Assembly (NCBI GenBank): GCA_023014335.1 | Contig: JAECYW010000013.1 | Span: forward strand, 1,674,001-1,738,000 | Length of the DNA stretch: 64,000 bases | From: Galerina marginata | Lineage: Eukaryota; Basidiomycota; Agaricomycetes; Agaricales; Galerinaceae | Direction of reading: 5' to 3' | Notes under the pieces: model-generated | The model's database searches: none | Told to the model about the DNA's origin: nothing | Seen by the model: only the letters and a program-made list of their open reading frames with translations | Shown: positions 25,202-37,700 of the stretch, in pieces | Numbering within the stretch: position 1 is the first letter of the stretch | Layout of the letters: every line of letters begins with the position of its first letter | Program-made: the position numbers and the translations under genes

Positions 25202-25444
25202 TCATAATTTACCGATCACAATTTCCTGCTTGAGCACATCCGCGATGTTTGACCCCTCCACCCATCCATATGAGTTCGTGTAGGCCTTGCACTCAGGACG
25301 CCTGTGGTGGCGGCTGCGTGCAACTGCAGTCCAACGTGCAGAGAATGGAGGGGATATAAAACCAAAGTAAAACGTCTCCAATGTTCGATTCTTTTTGGCT
25401 TGCTGGCTGATTATTTCCTCGTCGCCAGCCATCCTTGGCGTCAT
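25202..25444 (-). CDS. Small hypothetical ORF between the quinone reductases
   Basis: An ATG-started 80-codon frame on the opposite strand, ending in VEGSNIADVLKQEIVIGKL. It lies in the short gap between two co-directional paralogues and would be antisense to their promoter/terminator region. It has no known motif. It may be chance, or the last exon of something unspliced here. Confidence 0.22.
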   Translation of the reverse strand: MTPRMAGDEEIISQQAKKNRTLETFYFGFISPPFSARWTAVARSRHHRRPECKAYTNSYGWVEGSNIADVLKQEIVIGKL

Positions 25445-25585
25445 GAGTCTGAAGTCGGGTGCAACTGCGTCAAGTTTCAGTATGACGCTCCTGAGGGTAT
25501 ATGAGCTGGACTCGCTCCTTCCCCCTCTCCTAAAGACTACTCTCAGAAATTTAACACCGAATCGTTAACTACTGCAAAAATAGTC

Positions 25586-26422
25586 ATGGCTCCCAGAATC
25601 GCCATCATCATCTATACTATGTACGGCCACATCAACGACTGTAAGCACTTTAGGCTCTATGACTCTGTGAAAGAGAAACTGAACGAGCCACGCAGTGGCA
25701 AAGAGCCTCAAGAAAGGGATAGAGGACGCTGGCGGACAAGCGACAATCTTCCAGTGAGTGCAGAAGTTGTGTGGCGCATATTCCGGATTTAAGCTTACAC
25801 ATAACGTATGCAGGGTCCCCGAGACGTTGTCCGACGAAGTTCTCGTAAAAATGCACGTCAATAAAACCGACTTTACATACCAAGTTGCGACGCCAACGAC
25901 GCTGACCGAGTTTGATGCGTTCCTTTTTGGAATCCCAACTCGGTATGGCAATATGCCCGCTCAAATCAAGGTACGAATCCCATTTCACATTTTTTTGGCG
26001 CATATATTCACCTTTTTCTATAACAGGCGTTCTGGGATGCGACTGGCAAGCTATGGGCCGAGGGTAAGCTGGCCGGAAAGTACGCCGGGGTCTTCGTTTC
26101 CACAGGCGGTCTTGGAGGCGGTCAAGAGACCACCGCGATCACCTTCATGTCGACTCTGGTCCACCACGGTTTTGTATTTGTACCTTTTGGATACGCGACG
26201 GGATTCAGGGAGCTGAGCTCGTTGGATGAAGTGCATGGAGGTAAGCTGCATTGTAGGTTTTGGTGAATGTATCATGACCTTTGTCTTCTAGGTTCGCCAT
26301 GGGGAGCGGGGACATTCGCTGCTCCTGACGGGTCGCGTCATGCATCCGCGCGCGAATTGGAAATGGCTCAGCGCCAAGGCAAAGCCTTCTATGGGATCGT
26401 CTCGCGCGTCAAGTGGGAGTAA
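25586..26422 (+). CDS. WrbA/Pst2-type NAD(P)H:quinone oxidoreductase 2
   Basis: Five exons: 25586-25640, 25696-25753, 25814-25970, 26027-26240, 26292-26422, giving 204 aa. Same reaction and fold as its upstream neighbour. [61 protein letters not shown] and [12 protein letters not shown] are all present. Exons 2 and 4 have the same lengths (58 and 214) as in copy 1, so it is a tandem duplicate. Substitutions cluster outside the FMN site and in the C-terminal helix ([19 protein letters not shown]), which suggests an active, diverging enzyme. The two starts are about 1.3 kb apart, each with its own promoter. Confidence 0.95.
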
Positions 26423-26621
26423 GCCGAAATTCGCCCTAGACGCTGTCCATGTGCCCGCGTTAATTCAAACATAATTGTAATGTACTCTTGTTTTATTTCC
26501 TTCTCGTAAATCGATTTCAGTTTCTTTCTGGATAAGAAGTATATATCAACATTTTTAGGAAGACAACCTCTTACGATTCAATCTGGACTTCAATGATTCT
26601 AACATACCCTTCAGCGACGAA

Positions 26622-27630
26622 TCAATAACCAACTGCAGACATTCCAAGATGCTTCACTAAGTTAACGCCAGAAGACCTATGAAAACAATTAGGACAATCA
26701 ACGGCCCTCAAACTAAATAAAATATACGTACGTTCCAATCCTTTCTGCCCCAGCTAAAAACATATCTCTGCAGGCTTCAAAAGAACGGACCCCTCCAGAT
26801 GCTTTAACCTTGACAGTCTTCTTGTATCTCACCGTCCTATACATAAGCTGCACATCCTCCTTCGTCGCGCCGCCTCCAGCCGCAAACCCAGTGGAAGTCT
26901 TGACGAAAGCCGCTCCAGCCTCAGCAGCGAGTATACACGCAGTTATCTTGAGCTCTGGCGTCGGTATGAGGCTCGTCTCGATGATCACTTTCGTAGGCAC
27001 CGGAGCGGACGCTGAGACGATTGTCTGCAGGTGCTTGAAAATCTGTTCGTACTGCGGTGGTTTCGAAAGGAGGAGCCCGAGAGGGATCACCGTGTCAATT
27101 TCGAGGGCGCCATCTTTGATTGCTTGTTGGGCTTCGCTATAGGAAAAGTCGTTCTGGTTCGTTTTTTGAGTTTTCTCAGACGACGAATGGGGTTTTGTAC
27201 TAACTAGGCCTTCGCTTCAGCAGAGCCTGCGCCGAGAGGAAATCCGACGACGCAGCATGCGATGGTTGGCGAGCCCCTAGCAGCATTTAAGCGGTCTGCA
27301 ACCTGTTTGACATAGATTCCGTTCACGCAACAGGACTGAACAATTCGTCATCCACGAAGATTGTAAGCTTTCAGTGGTTTTTGAGCATGAAATCAAATGG
27401 CAGACCTTGAAACCGTACTCAATCGCTTCATCACAGAGTGAATCTATCTGCGTTGGAGTCGCGTCCTGCTTGAGCAGGGTATGGTCGATGGCCAGTGGGA
27501 AACGCGGGTCACTTGGACTCGTTATCGAGGCCAATGGCGATGGTTCGTCATTGGAGGTTTCCTGGGAAATCATCTCCAATATCTTCGAATTAATAAAGGT
27601 CGACCATTCGTCGTCTGTACGGTCGCTCAT
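26622..27630 (-). CDS. Deoxyribose-phosphate aldolase
   Basis: Four exons: 27630-27406, 27335-27205, 27136-26732, 26676-26622, giving 271 aa. The class I aldolase cleaves 2-deoxyribose-5-phosphate to glyceraldehyde-3-phosphate and acetaldehyde in cytosolic deoxynucleoside catabolism. IDHTLLKQDAT and SCCVNGIYVKQ start the barrel. LEIDTVIPLG carries the proton-relay Asp. AFVKTSTGFAAGG holds the Schiff-base Lys, and VKVKASGGVRS the second catalytic Lys. The last exon adds GTSSGVNLV, completing the phosphate site. ATG 27630 gives the usual N-terminal length; an upstream in-frame ATG at 27669 is possible. Intron 2 uses donor GTTAGT. Confidence 0.93.
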
Positions 27631-27669
27631 ATTTGGCCCGGAAGTCGTCAAAATCAGGATGTGAGTCAA

Positions 27670-28789
27670 GGATGAGTTGTCGCTTTGGAGGGAGGAGGAA
27701 GCGGAAAGCCGGGCCGCAAAAACCGTCGGCTACTGCGCCAAATTTGGCTCAAACTCCGATAGGTGGTCCCTGAATATTCTGGGCAATTCTCGAATTCCCT
27801 TGAAATGGCCCCTCCGGGCGGCGCCTGGACTTCCCACGCAAAACACACGGAAGAATTTAGTCTGTCGATCAGGTGGCAATATGTGATGTGACAAGTCACA
27901 AAACTCTTAGGAATGAATTGATTCACATGTTGTACTCTTTTCATCCTCATCTCTTCTGTCTGTCTGCTATATTCTTAGATGCTCAGTCATCCAACAACCT
28001 ATACTCTTCAAAGAGGACTTAGATATAGGGGCTCATACCTGGCTTTCAGACCACAATAAGACCAGCATTACTTTGTCACCGCAAAAGGCAACATATTTTA
28101 TAACTCCCGTTTTCCTACAAACTCCGAGAATTCGGCCAATCCCTCTTCTCTGATTAGCAGATAAAGACACCAATTTATGCATTTGCTACATACCAGAAGT
28201 TCTTGGTTATCACTATCATGTCATCATTCTTGTAGGCACTCTGAGGTGTCTGGGAGAGCAGCGTCTTTTATAGTGATATCCCTGGGCTTCTGGAATACGT
28301 GGAAGTGTGATATTGATCGCTTTTAATCGCTGATCGAATTAATGCCAAAAATAGGGACATTGTTCAAGCTTCTGTCATTCTACGCTCAAAAAAAAAATTT
28401 TGTATCTTTTTATATGGTAATAAAAAAAAAACATCGATTTACCAAACTGCTTACTTATGTTCCAAGGCCATTTAGTAAAGAATTAAACTGATACGCTAAG
28501 AAATATTCAATGTGCATGACAGTGGACACTAGAGAAAGTCTAATTTTTTTAAAAATAACGAAAATATAGAGCGATGCTATATGATTCCAGAAGCCCTGGG
28601 GTATCACTTGAACGAATCTGTTTTGAGTATAGTCCAACCGGAAGAATCGGCATTAGTAAATCTATAGCTTTGCAAATCTAGGGACTGGAAGATCGAATAC
28701 TGAGATCAAATTTGACTTCCGCTCAGGGCTTTAAAGGCAGGGAAAAATCGTTTTTTTTTTTTCCCCCCACCTTTCTCTTCTCAAACGCA
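27670..28789. other. AT-rich intergenic stretch
   Basis: About 1.1 kb of increasingly AT-rich DNA with A and T runs (28390-28430, 28750-28762). No gene supported. Confidence 0.5.
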
Positions 28790-29810
28790 ATGTCTGTAGA
28801 CAGCGATATAATCCCTGCTTCACCTTCTCTGGATCTTTCCCAATGTCAAACTCCTACACACAAGGACGACAGTCTTGCTGTTACAGTTAAGGGTAAATAA
28901 TTCTTTTGCGTTTGCTATGGACTTTGTATGGACTGTCTAATAATTATTACAACCAGATCAAGGTGTTGCCATCCCAGCGTTACCCACATATCCTCCTCCC
29001 AATCCTGTCTCCTTCCTGTCTCCTCCTACCATCATAATACCGGCAAGCAATGAGTCGTTTGCTTCTCTGTTCACGCGTGCCTCGGATGCCTCGGGTCCCG
29101 GAGAAATCACCCAAACCAAGTTTGATCCTCTTGCAACAATACGGCCAAAGTCAAGCACTGTTGATACGCGGTCCTGTTCTACAGAATCTGTCGCCGGAAC
29201 CTTTGACCAAGTCCCATATACCGGCGCTGCAGCGGGCCGCTTTTCTAGATTTCCGGAAGAGTATCGGCTCATCCCGCCTAACTACGCAACCCTGCCAGCA
29301 AGCTGCCGTTCGATCCCACCGCCTCCCCTTACCTCCCGCCAGAAAACAAGATCAATCGAAACACCTCCTATATCTATTCCTCGATCCAGTATCGTAACAT
29401 CTTACTATCCTCCTCAATATTTCGGGACACGACGGGCTTACACTGTCAATCCCTCAGTAGTTGCTCGCCGCCATGTCCGTAGGGGCATACAAGTTATTTT
29501 TGAAGGTGTTGTAGGCGTTGACGTCAACTACCACGTCAACAGGGTCCGAAAATTCCACGGGGACGTGGCCGACGTCGAACTCGTGGCCTTTACTAACGAT
29601 GGGCAGTCTCACCCAGAAACCAGCGCGACTTGGCCGCCCATCGTCGTGGAACTTCCCGCTACGGCCGTTTTGATGACTGAAAGGCAGATCGTTACAGAGC
29701 CCACAAGTACGGAGTTCCAGCAGGAAGAGGAGGAACTTTTTGGGGCCTTCTTACCATGTGAATCGACGTTATTTTCTATGTTTTTCCATTGCCGCAACCC
29801 TTGTAACTGA
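28790..29810 (+). CDS. Hypothetical protein, proline/serine-rich
   Basis: Two exons: 28790-28892 and 28957-29810, giving 318 aa. The long second exon is open throughout and continues in phase from the first. The N-terminal two-thirds is Pro/Ser/Thr-rich and probably disordered (PTYPPPNPVSFLSPP). Residues about 205-300 look folded, with ARRHVRRGIQVIFEGVVGVD, HVNRVRKFHGDVADVE and an acidic Glu cluster EEEELFGAF. I do not recognise a family. The GTGAAT at 29758 could be a donor to an unseen last exon, so the C-terminus is uncertain. No signal peptide or membrane segment. Confidence 0.6.
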
Positions 29811-30244
29811 TTACGGTCTGCTTATTCAACTTCCCTCCCCTCCATCTCCATCTTTATCGACAGTAACGTTTCATTATTTTTTCCTGTTATTACTTTTTCT
29901 TTTGATGCATGTATATAGTCAGATGAATAATCGCGCAGATTTGTTTATATTCAGTTGAATTTGATACATGTATATAACTTCCAATTCGAGTCAAAATTTT
30001 GCGTTCCAAAAGAAAAATGAAAGCAAGAAATCACACTAGTACGCTATGTCCTGGCTAATAGAATTTGCATCCTTGACTATCTGCGAAATAAAACGGTCGT
30101 TGCTGAAATCGCAAGTCAAAGGGTCAAGACATGAAACAATTGACGAAATTCCATCACGACGGGCAAGTAAGGGATATGCGTCCTCGTCGTATAGTGCTGC
30201 AGGCCACAGAAATCAGTTTCGAGACAGGTAAATTTATTTGAAAG

Positions 30245-31225
30245 TCACCGACAATTCAATGATTTGGGCCTTTTGATTATTGGTCGGGCACGACCAACAC
30301 GATATCCAACCAATGACTTCGATCTGGTAGGATATTTTCCACCTCCTGCGCGCTCATTTGATGCGGAAAGGTCGAAAGCATCCTTCGTGATCTTGATTCC
30401 GTCAGAAATGTAACTACCGTCCGGTGTACGATCCCAAGGACAACGGGAGAGGCCATCTTCCTCTGTTTGTGACATAAATAAAACAGGTTCAGATGAGGAC
30501 GAATCGTCAGCAACTGTATTTTCTCCATCGGTACGGTTAGAGGATAAGGTAATCATCGAATAGTCGACAGAATCTATGCCGTCAGGCATTCGACCCTTGT
30601 CTTGAAGCGACTCGAAAGAGGGCATCGAAACTGGCGTAGATACATAGACGGAAGAGTCGGGCGTTCCCACTAATTAGGTATCAAATCAGAGCGCAAAAAT
30701 GATACTAGACTCTGAGATACTCTTACCGGTTCTGATTGTGTATCGCGCGCAGAACATAATGACATTTTCACGTAGAAGCTTCTTCACGTCAACTATGGAA
30801 TGGGTAAACGTCCGTGTCATATACAAATGAAATCGGCAACTTACCATGGAAGCGACACGGCGATTCCGTCTCGGGGGCGCCACATACGAGATGTATTGAG
30901 TTCTGAGCATCACCGTAGAAGTTGTTCGCCGTGACTAAACAGGATTTGCGACCATGAAAGCAATTCGGCATATTGAAATTATGGCTTCTCGAATGCATTT
31001 CCAAGAGTTCCGGAGGCAGAAGACATCCTTTAGAATCTAATGGACTAAAAAGTGCGTCAGATACTAAAATGAAAAAAAGTGTAAGGTACGAGTTTACTAT
31101 TGAACTTCAACCAGTCTTGAGGGGAATGGGTAAACCTCGAAACTTGTGAGGTTCGTAGCGTTCACCTGCCGACCCACGAGCCTGTCTTCAAACGAGGAGG
31201 GGATGTAAGTCGCTATATCGGCCAT
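30245..31225 (-). CDS. Hypothetical protein
   Basis: Four exons: 31225-31098, 31044-30845, 30792-30727, 30669-30245, giving 272 aa with all phases matching. It starts MADIATYIPSSFEDRLVGRQ. The first 145 residues look folded, with spaced cysteines (CLLPPELLEMHSR, NCFHGRKSCLV, VCGAPETESPC). The C-terminal half is Ser/Asp-rich and ends in a basic tail GRARPIIKRPKSLNCR. No family is recognised. Four small exons joining in one frame make chance unlikely. It diverges from the F-box gene at 31707. Confidence 0.58.
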
Positions 31226-31706
31226 AACAAAGAAACAGAACCATAATTTACCGATTTCTTATACTTTACGCTCGATAAAGCTGAGTAAAGCCTGACAGAG
31301 GTAGATCAAGTCATAATATCCTGTAGATATAGACGGACGTCGCGTTGTAAGAACCGTAACAAAATAATACCAAATCCCACCCACAAGCAATCAGCACTAG
31401 CAAACGATCCCTATCCAAACTCGCGGAGGTAGTAGGATATCCACATGGTGCTGCCTACCAGCCGGGTAAAGAGAGTCAAATAAACCATTGCAATGCCACA
31501 TTTCACTGTAAGCGAAAAGACGACGAACAACTTTTGATACGCGAAAGATCAGATCGCACGACATACAAACCCCGTCCCTAGATCGTACAATAACGGCTTC
31601 GAGTGGTCCCCAGGTTCGAATAAAGCAAATTTTGATATTAAGACACGAGTACAGTGGTCGACGTTCGCAGCATCGACTCACAGGTTATTCCTGGAATCAA
31701 TCAACC

Positions 31707-32938
31707 ATGTAAGAGCTTGTAGACAGTGAAAGACCGACAACTGACCTTACGCGTGCGTATCTTCTAGGTCTTATACCTTCAAAATAACATTACCCGTCAT
31801 CGCAAATGAAATTCTAGACAATATAGCATTGTATCTTTCAAAGTCGGATCGTCTGTCGATGATTCACACCTGCTGGAGCCTACACGACGTCGGAGCAAGA
31901 CTCTTATACCGAGATATAGAGACGGTCTCCCAGTACAAAGCACGACGCTTATTCAAGACCTTAGCGGAATCTAAGGAAGTGTATGCGGAGCACGTCAGAT
32001 CTTTAAAGTACACCGCAGTATCGAACACGGATATTTACTGCACTTACATCCTCCTATGTGATGCAATCCCCCGCATGAAATTCGTACGCAACCTTTCGGT
32101 TACGGTTCGCCCGCAAATCTCTGCATTTCTTGTGTACCTGCTGCATCAGCGATCAATCATACCGTCTCTTCCTCCACTCTTCGTCTCCCCGAAGGTTCGT
32201 CGACACGAATTGATAGAAAACTCTGATGGACACCTCGCCAACCTTTCACGATTAAATATTAACGGCGACCTAAACCTCTTGAAGATAGTACAAACGCGCT
32301 CGCTCACCAGTTTATGTATCACCGAAATGTTGGAGGAATCGGAATTCACGTTTTTTATCGACACCATGACGAACGGAACGAATCGGAATTTCTGTTTACA
32401 AGAATTAGTCCTGACTGTCGATCATAAAATGGGCAATCAGATTGCCTTGACCCTATGGCGACTGGATTTCTCCTTCCCAAACCTCACATCTCTTCTTATT
32501 AGGACCCCAACCGCGAATGCTCTGGTAAGCATAGTATCGTGGAATCAAGCTAGATACTGACATTCCATGAAGGAGGCATCACAGATCTTCACGATCAAAC
32601 CGCCTATATTCCCTGCTTTACAGAAGTTCAGTCTCAACGACTGGACGATCCTCCGACCTGTATATTCTCTGGTCGAAAAGGAAAGCATGGAATTACAGAA
32701 GACTCACATTATCAAAGTGGGTAGGATGCGCCAGAAATTGGAGGCCATGAGTTTCGGCATAGTCCATTGGTTAAAGGAGCCCCCCTATCAAAACAGATGG
32801 GAAAAGCACCTCGAACCGATACCAGACGACGACTTTGGAGAAGCCGACTATGGGAGTAACGACCACCCTCTGTTCTGGGATGTCGTGTACAAAAAACCAC
32901 AGGCAATTTCTTCATTAGATCTGGAAATCCTGTCTTGA
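31707..32938 (+). CDS. F-box protein with split start codon
   Basis: Exons: 31707-31708 (AT), 31768-32524, 32573-32938, giving 374 aa. A donor GTAAGA falls directly inside CAACC-AT, and the acceptor at 31767 supplies the G. The start codon is thus split and is followed by SYTFKITLPVIANEILDNIA, a complete F-box start (LPVIANEIL). LSMIHTCWSLHDVGARLLY completes the Skp1-binding module. Without the intron no upstream ATG gives the F-box Leu-Pro. The C-terminal region is the variable basidiomycete substrate-binding half. The second intron has a clear branch site CTGAC. Confidence 0.72.
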
Positions 32939-34596
32939 GTTACAGGAATTGGGCCATGTATGGTAGGTCGCACAGAGAACAGCGACAACTCGGTAGCCTC
33001 TTCTAGTACGTGGTTGGCGTCACAAGCAAAGTCGACGAATTCTATTTATTTTCAAACTCCTCAACAAATTATGGGTGGCTCGTGACAAGACTGCATAGCC
33101 CCAGAATGTGACAGCGAGTGTATTAACTCCGCTTACCCCGTGCAGCGGCTATGCCTTGCTACAGGGAGTGTTCTTTTTTTTTTCTTTCTCAGTAAATAGC
33201 TGTACGGAAGTGATTTATCGACGAGGATTATATATATTTATTTTCGGATGGTTGAGCGCCGATCTACTTAAGTCTTCCGACTACATACCCTTAGAAATTC
33301 GCAGAGCTTTCAATACGCGCGGGCGAGAATCTTTCTGAGAGAGAATCGGGCAATTCCGGTGCCCACCATGCGGATCGCATCATTGCTCGCCGGATGCCGC
33401 CCTTCCATTTAAGTAGGTCGCTCCCGCCTGCCGCGGCGCGCCTGCCTTTGCTCCGCCCCGCGCTCTGCCAGTGTACCCAAGCGCTGACTGGTCAATGGTC
33501 GGCCACTAGATGTCGACGACCTTTATATCTCGTCGTCGCTATCTTCTTTAGCATCCGCTTCATTCTCATTAGTAACGCGAATGTTTATCCATGTTCTAAC
33601 AATCAGTTGCGATCGGTGATTCGGCGAGTTGCCGACCAATTGCTGACGGTCGTTCAACCACAAAGCTGAAGCACAATTTTCCTAGCTTGGAGCATGGTGT
33701 TGCGCGGCTCGCTTCCACCTGTTCACTTTCGGTCATAGGTGAGATTTTCGACTGCTTTCCGAGCAGTGGTATTGCCAAAGTATTGCACCTCCTTCAAACC
33801 TCTTCAGCTGAGTTGGTAGTCCGTTCGGACGTCGTTGCCATGTATGGCGTGATTTGTCATTCTGATTAAAAATAGGATTCTCAGAGAATTTCTCATCCCC
33901 GTCGATTGAATACCCTCCCAAATTCGCAAGGTGTATCGCCTTGTATTGTGACCGTTTCTTACATAGCACCAAGTGAGTTCCAGTTACTCAAAGCATATGA
34001 AACTCACCAGGGCAGGGGAGATTTGGATCAAACGACAGACTTAGCAGTGCAGTTCGGAAGCCAAATCAGCCGACGGGAACGGAATTTAAAAATAGATGGC
34101 ATCTCAACATTTCACATCGACTAACCTGGGCTTCGAGGCACGTGAACAAGAACGCGTCTCTGCACCGCGTTTGCTTTTGCTTTATTTGTGTCCCAGACTT
34201 ACGATGTAGCTATTTTAATTACTTGAGTTACATATGTACCGTGGTCGGTTTAGACCGATATAAATCCTAGACGCCGTTTATTCACGAGTAGCTCTACTGA
34301 TTCCATTGCTAGGAGGTAATGTGTGCTGCGGAATGAATTTCAGTGTAACTTCTAGGTGTTGCAACGGGCAATTTAACAAGCGCTGTATTAGAATTTTAGC
34401 CGTAGAACCAGCTCAACCAACGTGTATGCATCTAGCTTAATTAAATGACACGAATTACGGGCCCACGGAGTATAATACTGTGCTTCAAGGCACAGCGATG
34501 TAAATTCGTTCAGTTACAATAACAGCAAAGTGTATAATGCTAACTCATCCCTTAAAAAAGGGAGTTAAGAAAAAAAAAATAAGAAACACCTGCCCT
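32939..34596. other. Intergenic region 3' of the Helitron helicase
   Basis: No gene supported. A short hairpin with stem CTGTGC/GCACAG at 34479-34496 and another with stem TCCCTT/AAGGGA near 34550 lie on the 3' side of the helicase. Either could be the terminal hairpin of the Helitron, but I could not match an adjoining CTRR end. Confidence 0.45.
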
Positions 34597-34616
34597 CCCC
34601 CCCCCCCCCCCCCCCC
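34597..34616. repeat. 20-base poly-C tract
   Basis: An uninterrupted run of 20 C on the plus strand, with further C clusters on both sides. The complementary strand could form a G-quadruplex just beyond the Helitron helicase stop codon. Confidence 0.9.
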
Positions 34617-34723
34617 TCCCAGAGTCACCCTCCGAAAAGGAAGAAATATAACTACAGATCTCGAGTTACAGTTAAAACGACTAAATACAACGCATTGGGC
34701 GTCCACCCAATATGTCAGTGCCC

Positions 34724-37700
34724 TCACAAGGACGCTACAGCAAGGCTGTTTAAGCGAGCTAACTCACTTCTTAACTCTTCTGGAAGCCTTCGATATATCT
34801 TTGTAGGCGGGAACCACCTCAGGATCAGCAAACCAGAAAGTGACTTAACCCTCGATAGCATCACATAAACACCTTGACCTCTAGCGGTAGCGAGGTCAAC
34901 TATTGCCCTCTCTAGGGTACGCCCTTGACTTTTAAAATCAGTATAAACATAAGCGGGAACAAGAGGTAATTGCTTTCTTGTAAAAGATTTACTCTTGACC
35001 GCGGTCAATGTCAACGGCTTGTGCTCAATCCGGGTTACAACTGGGAAAATAGGCACTACGTCTTCATCTAGACCGTCGACACGAATGCCACAACCTGGAA
35101 TATTAACATAAACGACCGTAGCGTATCTTCGGCTGTTTGAATCTTCCTCGAATTTGATATCTACAATTGTACCCTCTGATCCGTTTACGATGCCATCATC
35201 AAAGGCAAGATTCTCGGTAACCATTACTTTCATTCCCACAAAAAGAGGTAATCGTCCAAATGCCTCCCGATTCACTGCAGAAGGTAGATCCCATAATTTT
35301 TTCTGTATTTGACCGCTAGCTGACTTCTTGTTGAAAAAATCCTTCGAGTAATAGATTCGCAACTCCGAACCTGATCTTCTTGAATGATACTTAACTAGTT
35401 TTACATTCAAAATATCTCGTAACGATTTACTTCCAACAATAATAGGCGCATCCTTAAATGCCTCTAGTACTGATGGATTAGATGCTTGATTTTCCATTAA
35501 GCGACTCCGGAGGTAATCTGAATCAGAAATGCTGAGAGGTGGCACGGCATCATTTCTGCATTGCCCCAACCGTAGCCTAAGAAGGAAACTAGCATAGACC
35601 GGGTCGTCATTCTGACGCTGATTCTTTACCAATTCGATTACTGCATTGACCTGCCGCCAGAGGACTGCCCCATTCATGGCACTAATGCCATACTCATTAC
35701 GCGACTCAGCAAAAGACGGGTTTTTCACTAATTCATTTGAGTATAAAGCGTATTGTTTTGGGGGTTTTAACTGTCCAAAGTCTCCCATGAATATCACATT
35801 AACTCCTCCAAATGGTTTACCATGATTAATTATATCGTCGCCTTTGGCCTGACGAATTCTGCTCGATAGCTGACTCAAAAATCTCGCGCCTACCATCGAA
35901 ACTTCGTCTATTATTAGAAATTTGACATACTTCCAAATCCGGGAAAGTGGCGCCACATTCTTAGATTTGCCATTCGGAGTGGCAAGTATCAGAGAGTGAA
36001 GTGTCTGACCTCGTATAAGAACCGCAGCAATGCCTGTCGGCGCTCCGAGAAGCAATTCTCGACGCCTGTCCAATCTCTCGAAAAGTAGGACGATTGACTT
36101 GATTACATGAGATTTCCCTGTCCCTCCGACACCGGCTACATGCATCAGTAACTGTTCATCTCTTCTTTCAATTAGATGATGTGCGACCAAATTGTAAGCT
36201 CTCAATTGTTCTCGATTATTATGCAGACCCATATCGAGGATTACCTGATCTGAAACCCTTATTTCCCTTTCTCTATTCGAACGATTGTCACTGTCACCTC
36301 GCAATACAGTCCGAATGACAATTGGAATTTCAGGTCGTATGGGACGTCTAGCTGAGGAATCCCAGTCAGCGTTCTGCTCATCTTCATCCGCGACGTTGTG
36401 TAACCTCTTCCGCTTTCCTGTCATAACAGCCAACTGACAGGCTAACACTTCCTGTTCACTTTCTACTACCTGGGACGGTGAATTAAGAGTGTCTCGAGCA
36501 GAATCAACAAGATCATCCATGCTAATAGGCAAACACATGTCCAACAATCTTGACACATCATCGCTAAGTATTTCACTCCCGTCAGAAACATCAATTTGTT
36601 CGTCTCCTATCGTTCCATCAAGTTCTCGAAATGGATCGAAATTATAAATTTCAGCAAAATTCGCAATGTGCTCACGTCCTTCGTTATCTTGCAGATATGC
36701 GGTCTGGTCCTCCTCGAGTGTGAGTTCGTCTTGTTCTCTCCTTAGTCTTCCCTTCCGGTGATTGTCTCTCGCTTCACTACACTCTGTTAGAACTTGCATA
36801 TTGGCAATGATATTCCTATGTCTTTCTGTCAAGTCTGGTTCATGTCGGCGAAATGCATCCAACCACAATTCGTTTTGATCCTTGAGATCAGACAGACGCC
36901 GCCAGGGCTTGAATAATACTAGCATGTCCCTTGCCCATTCTTCTCTGACCTCTGTCGATTTATTTGGGTTAGGTATGCCTGGCCCGAGAATTACCGGAAT
37001 GTGCCTCTCTCGTCGAAGAACGAGATAATGCGTATGCCGCTGAGGGTGTTGAGAACTTATAAAAGAGCCGGGAAGTCCGACCGCAGTATCAACATTTTTC
37101 CCATATCTGGACTTGGATGTTAAGGCCACGAAGTCGTATAGGCACATTGAGGAATATGTCGGATGCCCCCCCCTGTATACGTAGTCGAGCTGCTGATTTG
37201 ACGCTGTGATTGACTTTGGGGCAAGGGCCAAAGCTACGGTGCTTTCCGTTGATTGCGGGTTGGTTACGTCTACATCGTTGGATTCCGCGAGTTCATTTTG
37301 CGCAAATCTTCGGAACGCGTTCCATTGCAAGACTGAAAATTTATCGGAAGTGTAATGATCACCCCCCCCCACGAGATAGCTCATGACTTGAGGATGTGAA
37401 ATTTCCAATCGGCCCATCATACCATTCACGGCGCTGATCACTGCACCCGTTACTTGACCACTGGAACTACCAGTCAATCCTTCGGGGATTCTACTGTAAA
37501 CTTTCTTAACAGCATATGACAGAGCTGCCATTCCGACATGTACAGGTAAAGATGGCTTGGTTATATAGTCTGTTACATAGTATAAGAAAGCTTTAGCTGC
37601 TTCACCTGACCCAACAAATTTAATATCCATATTGCACCGTAGAAGGTAAACTACTACATCCGTGTATGGAGCTAGACGTGGATGATGACGCCTCAAAATA

